Source: Rhodocollybia butyracea (lineage: Eukaryota > Basidiomycota > Agaricomycetes > Agaricales > Omphalotaceae). From it: DNA of 64,000 nt. Both the position numbers and the translations under genes were made by a program. Of the stretch, positions 22,377 through 31,928 are shown piece by piece. Positions within the stretch are counted from its first letter, which is position 1, and each line of letters opens with the position of its first letter. The stretch lies in contig JADNRY010000082.1 in the NCBI GenBank assembly GCA_015501585.1, positions 124,001 to 188,000 on the forward strand, given 5' to 3'. The notes under the pieces are model-generated. The model was given only the letters and a program-made list of their open reading frames with translations, did no database searches and was not told the origin of the DNA.

Positions 22377-22542
22377 ACGACTCAGTCCATAACACGATGG
22401 AGGAATAGTACTAGTATATGTAAACAGCACGGTGGCCACGAATGGAAACCTGCATGAGGACAGGGGAAAAAGGCCCAATCCAGCAAAACTGAATGTATTT
22501 ATAGCTACCATAGCTTTCTTCAAACACTTATTTTCACTATAA

Positions 22543-23087
22543 GGGCCTGTTCGGCTGCTAGAGTTTTTTCCGTTTCATCGGCATATTATTGTTGAAATTT
22601 ACTTTTATAGTATCAATGTTGATAAGAGTATTTGTACCGCTTTTTAAGTAACGTATGCAAAAAACCGTGCCTGTTCGGTTGACTATCGTTATATTTTTTT
22701 GCCTCTCTCGCTGCACGGCGCTGCACACTTCCCTAACATCTGGCTCGTTGTCTCCAACAGCGACAATATGTCTTTTGATGCAATTTATCTCCCAAAGTAT
22801 CTCCAATTACCTGTATGAAGCACTAGTAGCAAGCTAATAGACCATGCTTCTGTTGTTTCTGACTTAAAAATTCCTGTATTGGAGGGCGGTGATGGAACCA
22901 AGGGTGGGCGGAGGGCGCGTGGTGTTGAGCGGGAAGAGTTTTTCAACTTTGCTCGACCCTGTTCTCGCCCGTCGTGTACCCTGATAAGATCGAAATATAC
23001 TGAACGTTCAATTCTCACGCGATGTATGTTTTTGAAAATAAACAAGATTGAGCGCTATATGAAAAACCCTGGCAGCCGAACAGGCCC
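22543..23087. mobile_element. TAA-flanked MITE (PIF/Harbinger, Tourist-like)
   Basis: 545-bp element with terminal inverted repeats GGGCCTGTTCGGCTGC (22543-22558 and the complement at 23072-23087) and a TAA duplication on both sides (22540-22542 and 23088-23090). The ends and 3-bp target resemble Tourist-type elements. It has no transposase. Unit A keeps the unoccupied site, CACTAAGGATTC, at 17977-17988, so the insertion came after the segmental duplication. Confidence 0.85.
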
Positions 23088-23233
23088 TAAGGATTTTTTT
23101 TGAGTCCCTATTTATTGCCCAGGATATACTACGGTAAGCGGTCTGCCAGGTACTCTATGACACAGGTATGTATGAAGCTACATACTGCGTTCTCTGTCTG
23201 TGGTATTGAGTACTGGAACCATGGTTGCGCGTA

Positions 23234-23560
23234 CAGCAAAGTTCATCGAAGTTAGAAAAGTCTAGGTGATAAGCCTGGATCATTGATTCTCGTATAATGT
23301 CTTTGCTTTGCTTTGCGGTAAGTATGCTATAGTCTACCTTCCACTCTGCGGGTCGCGTTAGATAGGGATCATGGATGAGCGGTACCATAATTAGACCAAA
23401 ATACCAAAATTTATCGCTACATAATAAGCGTTAGTAGTATTTTGAGTGAGCGGATCGTCCAAATCAAGTTAGGTGGAGCTGATGCGATCGTGGCTAGCGG
23501 TCCGCCATACCAGTAAATGATTAAGGCCAATTGAATCATTCATTCCTTCCACAGTCTGTC
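23234..23560. other. spacer upstream of the transporter gene
   Basis: Single-copy DNA following duplicated unit B. No gene seen; it should contain the promoter of the transporter gene starting at 23561. Confidence 0.4.
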
Positions 23561-25196
23561 ATGGGCGAAAATTTTTACGAGAGCCAACTAACGATTCTAA
23601 TATTCTGCTGCGTTCTCTCTCTCCTTGTCGAACACCTGTTTTCAAGAAGAAAGCAGGCTTCGAAGGAAGCGGCTGATGCTCGGGCAGAAAACGGAGGAGC
23701 GTCGAACGCGACTTTGCTCGGTAGATTGACGCGACAATATCTTTCGATCTATGCATTGGTAATGGGTGAGTGAAGACTCGGCGCAGATATAGTAAGCTCA
23801 CGAATTGTTTCAGGTGCTGACTGGCTGCAAGGCCCGTACATTTATTCGTTATACCGGGAGCAGTACAAGTTTCCAGAGAGACTCGTAGCTGTTCTCTTCG
23901 TCACTGGCTTCACTGCTGGTGCATTCACAGCGCCTCTTGTTGGAGCTTGGGCAGACCAATAGTCAGTCATATTTCAATATATAGCGCGAAGTATCTGATA
24001 ATGTTGTAGTGGACGAAAGAAACTCTGCATGGCCTTTTGCATAACCTATACCCTAACCTGCGCCTGCCTCTTCATTCCATACCTTCCCATTCTCTTAACC
24101 GGTAGAATACTTGGGGGCTTCTCTACCTCAATACTCTTTTCTGCGTTCGAATCCTGGCTTATATCTTCGGCGAACTCTGCAGGCCTGCCCGACTCTGATT
24201 TATCTCGAATTATGGGTCGAGCGTCCTTGGTAAACGGATTCGTAGCTGCGGGCGCAGGTGTGGTTAGCAATCAACTTGTCTCTTCCACGCAAAACTTCGT
24301 TTCACCGTTCGTCTTGAGTGGCGCTATCCTCGTTCTCGCTTGGTTCGTCATTGCTGGATCATGGTCAGAGAACTATGGGTCTGGCGGAGCAGACACAAAC
24401 ACCGAAACGAACATATTCCAGTTGGCGAGGCTGTCAAAGGCTTGGACAATTGCACGACAAGGTACGATCCAATTCATCAAACATAACTTAGAGTTTTCAA
24501 TGACTGTTGATGATAGACAAAGTATTGCTTGTTCTTGGATTGACACAAACCTGTTTCGAAGGCTCGATGTATCTATTTGTTTTTCTTTGGGTTCCATCCC
24601 TTCAGGAGGCCTCCAATTCTGCGCACCTTCCTCTCGGATACATCTTCTCAGCATTCATGATTAGCATGATGCTAGGATCTCTGATGTACACAGCTATCAC
24701 ATCTTACGCTCTCTCATCCACTCCTCCAAACGCTAATACGGCCGATAACTCACTGTCGCTCCATGCTAAATTAAGCAGCTTGGTCTGTGCGGTAAGTGCA
24801 CTGGCTCTTGCGGCTTCAATTTCCTCCCAGGATGAAAAAATCCGCTTTTGGTGCTTTTGCGCGTTCGAGGCCTGCGTAGGAATGTATTACCCTGTTCAAG
24901 GTATGCTTCGGGGAAGCTTGATTTCCAATGAACATCGGGCGACGGTAAGAAATCTTACATGTTCATTTGACACCATCTCACATAATCTTGTATAGCTTTC
25001 ATCGTTGTTTCGTGTCCCGTTGAACGTTTTCGTCGTTGTGTCACTACTTACCGGAGTCTCCTCTGCCCGATACGCAGTCCTCTCGGCAAGCTCTGGCATG
25101 CTGGGACTATCCGCTATAATGACAGGCCTTATCATACTCAATCATGCCGATGGCTATTCCACCTCTAAAAGTCGTCCACTACGAGGACCTCCATGA
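23561..25196 (+). CDS. major facilitator protein, MFSD5/molybdate-anion transporter type
   Basis: Predicted plasma-membrane transporter of the MFSD5 (MOT2-like) branch of the major facilitator superfamily, whose characterised members take up molybdate. Exons 23561-23765, 23814-23961, 24010-24461, 24517-24944 and 24996-25196 give 477 aa with consistent phases. The first helix is TILIFCCVLSLLVEHLF. The signature ADWLQGPYIYSLYREQY follows, then the loop GAWADQYGRKK (MFS motif A, rebuilt across intron 2). Further helices include ILLTGRILGGFSTSILFSAF with FESWLIS, LGLTQTCFEGSMYLFVF and VGMYYPVQGMLRG. The start at 23561 is the first ATG before the first helix. No damage is visible. It lies just downstream of the duplicated block and is not part of it. 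Confidence 0.85.
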
Positions 25197-25509
25197 TTAT
25201 TGGCTAATATATGCTGAGAAAAAAAAAGCCTGCTTCCCCTCCGTATGGCCCAAAGGTTTTACCAGTCTCCAAAGAAATCGCTAAACTAGCGGGTCCGAGC
25301 TTTAGACTACGGTAATTTACGGATATTCCACTATTTATTCTCACTGGTTATACTTTCTTTTATACATTACATTTGCATGATTCTCGGAAACAAATCCAAA
25401 TTGGGGTGTAGGCTATTCGTTAAGTCGTTACTTATATACATCCAAGATTAGTTACGATGCGCACACTGCAACACCGATGTTGGTAGATAATGTAGTGTCC
25501 ATAATGCTT

Positions 25510-26080
25510 CTATGCCACAGTAGGCGACAAGAGCAACAAGGGCGAACCAGTAGCGGATATAGACCGCGTTCTCGGAGCCCTCCAGCTCAGCTCATCCACC
25601 ACCTTCACATTTCTTCGCCTGTCCGGAGCCCTTCCCTGGCGAATAGAACGCCTCTGCGACGACATCGTGTTCCACACTGGGGACAAAGGCTTTCGAGTAG
25701 TTTCGCTTGCCTTTGGCCCCGAAGGTGTTTCCTCAACAGGAACAAGGGCATGTGAGTTTTTCACAATGCGTTGATGCTCGATTGCCTTTCTTTGTTTACG
25801 ATTTAGCGTGATTTGCGGAACAGTCTCGTTGAAAAGCTCGCGTTGTTCCGGGGTAAAGCCTACGAGCGGGGACTTTGAGAGATATAAAAGGTCCTGAATC
25901 GAGTAGATTGGCAGATCTGTCAATAAAGGGGTTAGTTCTGTAACATTTTATCAAGGAGAATGACACCATACCTGAACTCGACTCACGCTCACCTGAAGGC
26001 GTGGTAGATCTCGAACGCTTGTGCAGGGGAATGTACAGGGTTGGGAGAGTTACCTGAGTGTTCGCTGATGTAGAAGACAT
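25510..26080 (-). CDS. small basic protein with a candidate eIF4E-binding motif, 171 aa
   Basis: Two exons, 26080-25972 and 25916-25510, with a 55-nt intron; the frame closes at 171 aa. Near residue 40 is YSIQDLLYLSKSPLVG. This fits Y-x4-L-(hydrophobic), the core used by eIF4E-binding proteins to dock on the cap-binding factor, and the Ser-Pro-Leu that follows resembles fungal versions. Downstream comes NRKQRKAIEHQR, then a Ser/Arg-rich disordered tail with SSQRRSIRQGRAPDRRR. By inference it could be a translational repressor or an adaptor of eIF4E. There is no other domain, and the motif is short enough to arise by chance, so the function is a proposal. Confidence 0.6.
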
Positions 26081-26585
26081 TGTGGGTGCAGCGAGAAGCG
26101 AGTACTAGAAACAACCAAGGCGTACAGGAGATGACTTGGAAAACTGGGGAACAGACCGATAAAGCAACGCCAATTTATACAACATAAGCCAAGCTGTGGC
26201 CACATACGTGGCGGACAATAAGCTGTGGAAAGACCGTCATACTCTTTTGTCGAAGGTTCCCGAACGATCGGTGTCCTTCCAGGGCATTCCAGTAGCTTCG
26301 TAAGCAAACTCGCAAGTTCCGCAGTAACCCCAAAGTATTGACTTGTGAAAGACACGTTTGAACACGTCCGACATATCTTTATCTGATTATCATACCCTGC
26401 TGACGGAGCCCGGAGCGTTCATATCGCATTAACACTGACAAAGCACCAATAACGCAGTATGAGCAGTGGTAATATTATGCCTGTAAACTGTACATCATAA
26501 TAGGCACGCAGTGGAAGGCTTGATAATAGGTTAAACAAGCATGGACGACATGTCCTTTTGTACGAGAAGTCCAGTAAAATATCCT

Positions 26586-27724
26586 CTATGCATCAACAAA
26601 GTCCTTCACACCTTCCAACCATTGAACGTACTCCTAAATGAATGAAATGCAATCAATAGAGAGATAAAACCATCAAGTTATCGGTCATTACCGTTTGTTC
26701 CTTGAACTCTGCAAACTCTGGAATGAAAAACGCAAGATGTTCGTCAATTCCTCGCTCCTGTAGGAACTTGTCAAATTCCTCTTGCAGACCGATGTCAAGG
26801 GTGTCGAACTATGTGATGGGAGAATCGTTAATCATGGTCCAATGCGAAACACTAGTGATCAAACCTGGGGGCCCATATAAATCCCTCTACGCTTCCAGTC
26901 GGCCTCCGCCGTTGAATCAGTAGCCAGGCTACCATCTTTATAGTATGCAATATTGTCGACCACGAATTGCCCCTCCTGGCACATCATGTCAATAGCTAAA
27001 GCTCCTGGTGTGCCTGCCTATATATCTGTCAGACCATAGAAAACGACTCGAGTTACAATAGCAAGGACGAACCTTGTTAATAGTAAGAGACGCGCGAATA
27101 GGGTAGGTGTTCAAAACCTCCTCCTCTTGCGAACCATCTTCCTCCGATTCTTGGGCAGCTGACTCGTTGTCAAAACTTTCGTCTTGTTCCCCGCGGATAT
27201 CAACAATAGAGAACGTTAGGCGGAGGCTATTCAATAATGAGCTAACGAAGATGAAATGGAAAGATGCTGTCTACTTTTCATTGCCAAATTTTCGTGAAAG
27301 CGTGACTTCGTCATTGAAAGGAGTATTTTCAATCTAGAGCAAGGTGGGTCAGGTGTTAAAAAACATCATAGCAACCAACCAACCTGCCACTTCCCCTGAG
27401 CTTTGAAGTCTCGTAAAAAGTCGGGGTCTTTGGAAAACTCCGCCATACTCTCCTTCTCATACTTCATTTCTTCCAGTAGCTTACTTGAAAGAGGAACATC
27501 AGCTTCAAAGAGGTAAATAGTCAGCACAGAAAAGTAGACTCGAAGAAACGCGAGCATTCACCAGTTCCTTGACCGAAAGCCCTAGCAGAAACGGAAAACG
27601 CTCTCTTGGAAAATGCCTGAACTAGAGGAGCTAAACGGCTTCCAACAGTAGAGTAACCTGAGCGGTGCACAGCTGCTGCACGTGAGGAAACAGAGATTGA
27701 ACGAAAAGCGCGAATAGCAGACAT
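26586..27724 (-). CDS. MAM33: mitochondrial acidic matrix protein of the p32/MAM33 family
   Basis: Homologue of human C1QBP/p32 and yeast Mam33, a doughnut-shaped acidic trimer of the mitochondrial matrix linked to mitochondrial translation and respiration. The start at 27724 gives an Arg/Ser/Ala-rich presequence (MSAIRAFRSISVSSRAAAVH) with no acidic residues, as expected for import. Later exons carry SSKLLEEMKYEKESMAEF, the FNDEVTLSRKFGNEK-like strand, LRLTFSIVDIRG, an acidic loop rich in Glu/Asp/Ser, YPIRASLTINK, GALAIDMMCQEGQF, IYMGPQ, and the terminal helix LQEEFDKFLQERGIDEHLAF ending in VKDFVDA. These match the family along its length. Several introns of about 50 nt split the gene. It appears intact. 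Confidence 0.87.
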
Positions 27725-29179
27725 GAAGGCAAGCGTAGAAATTTTTTGACGTGACGTCACGCGGCGAGAGTTCCCATGTAGCCTCGTGCCGCGGCATTTG
27801 CGGCAGTCAGCACAGCCACCCACTACCGAACTTCTTTGCTTCCCGATTTTGTAAGTCGCCTTCGCGGGTTCTGTTTAGGTGCATAGTGATTTGAATAAAG
27901 GTTGAAGCAGCAAACTCGTTCCTTTTTGCAAAATTGGCTTGTCAGAGTCTGCATGTAAGTACGTATTTGGACCATTTAGGTAATCTAGATTGATATCGGT
28001 TGAGCGCTGTTGTGTTTTAAATTTTTGGACATGAGGGCCTGTTGAAGTAACATATGACAAGAGTTGGGCAGGGGATCTTAACCGGCTGCAAACAATAACT
28101 CGAATATTTGCTGGTTGTTGACTAGCGACCGTTGTCTATCGCACACCGACCCAGGCAAGACCCAGGTTCACCCAGTTACTTGCTTCGGTTTTCTTCCTTC
28201 CTTCCTTCCTTCCTTCCTTCTCAGCTACTAGATATACAGTGGGAGTGTTGTTCGCCGCCGGCTCGGTCAAGTCTTTACTCCGGAACTACTGTTACATGTC
28301 CAAAAACAGTGATAATACCATCCTGGAATATCTTTGAAGCACCATTCAGGTTACAGTGAATAAATCTATCATCTAAAGATAGTGCATGAGAACCTGCCGA
28401 ATTCCACGTAAGTCTGCAGAGAGTAGACTGCCAGCCACGACCTAATGTGTGTCAGACTTCGTCCTTGGCAAGTATTCACCTGTGTTCACGCGCCCACTGT
28501 CCGGGTCCTATTGTACTCCCATCCTGAAACATATGAGGTTAACCTAAAGCTTTCTCACTTACGTGCACCTACGAAGATGCTACGAAGAGCCGCATCAAGG
28601 ATCCTCGCGGAGGTGGTCGGACAGGGAGATTCGATGAAGTCAACAAAACGTCGCAAGTGGTAGACAGGTACATAGAGACAATCTAGGTCATCCTGACAAC
28701 ATCTTCCCTAGGGAAATATGTCGATCTGAACAACCAACAGCTTGAATGTTGTGAAGATATACATGCGGAGAGTACATACTGTATTCAGGAAGTAAGTACC
28801 ATCGCAATGATGCGAGCCATCTTTTGATGTTTGAGAGGTCGCTTCATACTTTATTCCCAAGCATAGAAAGTAAATAATGATCTAATAAAGAAGTCGCCAG
28901 AGAAGATCAGTGATACGGTGTTATTGAGCCAATGAAACTGGCCCAGACATCAAGAGCACACGTCGTGATGTAAGTCCATTCAAAGTGGAGTTTGTACAGG
29001 AGTCGCTGGTTGTCCAGAAGTTGAATAGCGTTTCTATCAACGCACAAAACGGGTGTTCTATTGTTTCAGAAATCCAAGGAGTTCCGGGCTACAGATTCAA
29101 TAGTACCTGCGATTTCCGCATGTACACTGCATCCCTGGGCATAGACATTCCCTGTGATTACAGACGTCAAAAAACATCA
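27725..29179. other. 1.45-kb intergenic region with a TTCC microsatellite
   Basis: No supported gene. A tetranucleotide tract (CTTC/TTCC, about seven units) lies at 28191-28221. Short open frames at 28132, 28445 and 28985 (+) show no family resemblance. Confidence 0.5.
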
Positions 29180-29937
29180 TCAAAAAAAATCAGGACCCAT
29201 TACGCACCCCGCGCAGTACTGTCCCTGAGATGCATGTGTGTGCCACTCTGTGTAACTTGGATCACGATTATAGTAGTGTCCTTGGTCAGGTAGTACACCA
29301 GGCATTCCAGAAGCGTATCCGTCATATTGTGGCGTAGAGGACCTATAGTTGGACGGGTAATGGGGCACTTGGTTCAAACCAGGAAGCGCCATAGGATCGC
29401 CGAAATTCGCGGCTGGGGAGTTATAGGTACCATAGTACGATGACGAAACATTATTTTCCAGCCGAGGCGAATCTGAGTACGAGCTATTAGAAGATGAATA
29501 ATGTGAAGTGTCGAGGGGATAATGCTCGGAACGCGAGCTCCGTGAGTGTAAGGATGAAGAAAGAGGCGAGTACCTCGCTGATGGATTTGTAGGAGGATGT
29601 GATTTTCCGTTGGAGTCATGGAGTGTAGATGATGGATAAGAACTAAAAGACCCTGATCTACTCCGTGTATCGCTGGAGGGGGTATGTGCGATAGCAACGT
29701 ATTCACAGGTCAGCTTTCGTGCTACACAGCGCACACAAGGATTGTCCGGATAACGTTTGTTGGAATCGCACTAAAAGAGAATTAACAACAAAGCAGTCAA
29801 AAACAGCGAATAATCACCTTTATCTTACGCGCGCGACAATTAGTGCATGCCATTGGATTTCTCTGGTGGCCAGCTTTCTTAGTAGAAGAGTTGGAAGTAG
29901 TGGAGGACGTCGGGCTTTGTTGACGAGAGGGCATCAT
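29180..29937 (-). CDS. small Zn2Cys6 transcription factor, 236 aa
   Basis: Fungal binuclear zinc-cluster protein. Exon 1 (29937-29818) begins MMPSRQQSPTSSTTSNSS and ends with CTNCRARKIK. The 47-nt intron (GTGATT...TTTTAG) is followed by CDSNKRYPDNPCVRC and ARKLTC, giving the classic C-x2-C-x6-C-x10-C-x2-C-x6-C. The rest is low-complexity Ser/Tyr/Pro sequence with no fungal-specific regulatory domain. The protein is much shorter than most of this class, so it may be a minimal DNA-binding factor. Two ATGs lie close together (29937 and 29934). Another MACTNC-type zinc protein lies just upstream on the same strand. Targets unknown. Confidence 0.75.
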
Positions 29938-30800
29938 GAGATGTTGGAGTTGAAGATTGAAAGTGTAACAAAACCCATTAATATATATCCTGCGCAAATT
30001 CCTAAATAAGAAGGTCGGGGTCCGTAAGAATTGATCTCAGGACCATAAACAAAACCGATTGCCAACATGCTGAGATCTATCAAGTTAGTATGTAGGCGAC
30101 GAACCATTCTGACACCTTTTGCTTTCGCAAGGGCGGTAGACATAATTGGACGGTTTCCGATCGGATCAAAAACTTGTTCAGCTTTATGTTTAGCGCTTAC
30201 GGCGCTGTGCCTCCGGCATTTTGTTGCGTAAATAAGCGAAAGGAGCCGTATCAGGCCGTATCCCTCCCTGCGCCATAACTTATGTCGTATCTTTGATGGT
30301 TGCGATTGTCTCGCTTCGGGCATTGTGGGCCTTTCGTAGTAACGATTTCTAAGAGGATATTTTTGGACTCTGCAGCAGTTGACTTGTGTTGGAAAAACAT
30401 CCTGAAACGAGCTAGTGCTATGTGCAGTAAATGACTGCAAACGTACACCGAAAATGGCGAAATTGAAAGCGGAAAAACGGTTATGATCTTGGGTTCAACC
30501 AGCGCGTGCAGTAAAGTACATAAAGCGATAAAAATCATTGTTCAAAATTTCATATAAACACATCATTGAAACGTGCACATTCGGGGTTGTTGAACAAAAG
30601 TTATAACGGGGAAAGTAACCGACCCTAGAGTTTTTCAACCAATATACAGGGTCCAGACTTTAGCAAGCCGAGGCCCTGTTTAAGGTCGAAAAACAGCAGG
30701 AGCGACAGAAAAACAATTTTACAGTATTCAAAGAAAAGAACCATACAGGGCAGCGATAGAGCCCGTAAATAAACAACAAGAATCCATGAGAAGAAAAATT
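29938..30800. other. spacer between two zinc-cluster genes
   Basis: Probably promoter of the 29937 gene and 3' end of the 31928 gene. A 168-codon minus-strand frame (29934-30440) has no ATG-supported domain and is not called. Confidence 0.4.
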
Positions 30801-31928
30801 TCAAGCATTAATTGTCGATCCATCTTTGGCCTCATCAGTACCGGAAGTCGCTGTAACGTTGTCGCTGGCCTTCGCCACATCCTGAGGATTTTTCTCAATT
30901 GCAGCATCAAGCATGGATGCACCCGCCATTTGAGGAGCAGTACTGGTAGCAACTTCATCTGAACTTTTAATCGCCGCAGATACAGTCCCAACCTCTGCCG
31001 TCGCTGTCTGAGCGGGCGGCGGAAGAGGGTGTGTACTTGAGGGAGGAAGTTGAAAGATTGGAGGATATGGAAATGGAATATAGAAAGGCATAAATGGTGG
31101 TGCAGGCGGAGCAGATCCATCTGTGTTGGGCTGTGAGTCTGGCACTGGATAACCAGGTGGAAGGTAAATAGGATAGAATCCTTCTAGCGGTGCATGTATA
31201 ATGCTCTGCGGAGGAGAAACAGGACCAGGAGAAGAACCTGGAGGCCATCCTTCTTCAGTAGGTGTTTGTGAGGAGTATTCTGCATTAAATCGTAAAGCAT
31301 GGTGTCGCGATTATGACTGAGATTACGAACCATCCGGTGATTTAGTTTTCCGCTTGTATGGTCCTCTCTTGACGCCCTTCTTTCTCTCTTTCCGTTGTCC
31401 GTCTACACAAGTATCAGCGATTCCATACTTTTTACAGCGATCGCAAGGCCTCTCTTCATTGCAGCGTTTACAAGCATTGGCACAGTTGGTACACTTTATC
31501 GCGTTTAAAAAACAAACAAGGAGACAAGTGGTTTACTCACTGCCATCTTTACTTGTTGTCGTTTGGATCGTGAACTGCTGGAAGCCGATGCGGTTTGTGT
31601 GGCAGCTGTGGCAACTGGAGCCGCTGGATGAAAGTTAATCAAGAGTGATAGACTTGATGAAAGACAGCATACGTTGCGAAGGAAGGGCATAAACCACGCC
31701 AGGAGATGTATATATCAATGGATAAGACAATGGTGCGGGAGCTCCTTCGCTTTGCTGACTATGCGGATAGGCAAAGAATGAATGAAAACTTGTAGGATAT
31801 GCACCGGTGAAATGAGGAAACTGAGGAACCGAGGCCGTCGCAGAAACTGGAGCTGGAGTAGGAGCAGAAGAAGTTGAAAGTTGCTCAGGAGCAGGTGGCG
31901 AGGCAGACTTTGCTTGTTCAGTTGTCAT
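30801..31928 (-). CDS. Cys-rich zinc-finger transcription factor with Pro-rich tails
   Basis: Starts at 31928 (MTTEQAKSASPPAPEQLSTS) with an Ala/Ser/Pro-rich N-terminus. Next come RSKRQQVKMA and, after a GTGAGT intron, CTNCANACKRCNEERPCDRC and KKYGIADTC. The Cys spacing is 2-3-2-5-2-8. It is followed by the very basic VDGQRKERKKGVKRGPYKRK. This resembles a known group of basidiomycete zinc-cluster proteins in which RxRPCxRC and a GxKRGPYKRK tail recur; it is not a canonical Zn2Cys6 spacing. The C-terminal half is Pro/Tyr-rich and then Ala/Thr/Ser-rich, ending at 30801. Probably nuclear; role unknown. Confidence 0.72.

Larger units (their letters stand above)
18123..23233. repeat. tandem segmental duplication, unit B
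   Basis: Second copy of the block, in the same orientation as unit A. It begins inside a copy of the last oxidoreductase exon and ends where the shared motif TGGTATTGAGTACTGGAA and its flank stop matching (about 23233). It carries its own DUF3455 gene, palindrome and micro-ORF. Compared with A it lacks about 735 bases and the TA-flanked transposon, and it gains a 545-bp TAA-flanked transposon. The copies differ by many substitutions and small indels, so the event is not very recent. Confidence 0.85.

Noticed and set aside
28132..29293. Short plus-strand frames in the 27.7-29.2 kb spacer
   Set aside because: One overlaps a TTCC microsatellite, and the others overlap the 3' end of the zinc-cluster gene or lack any domain.
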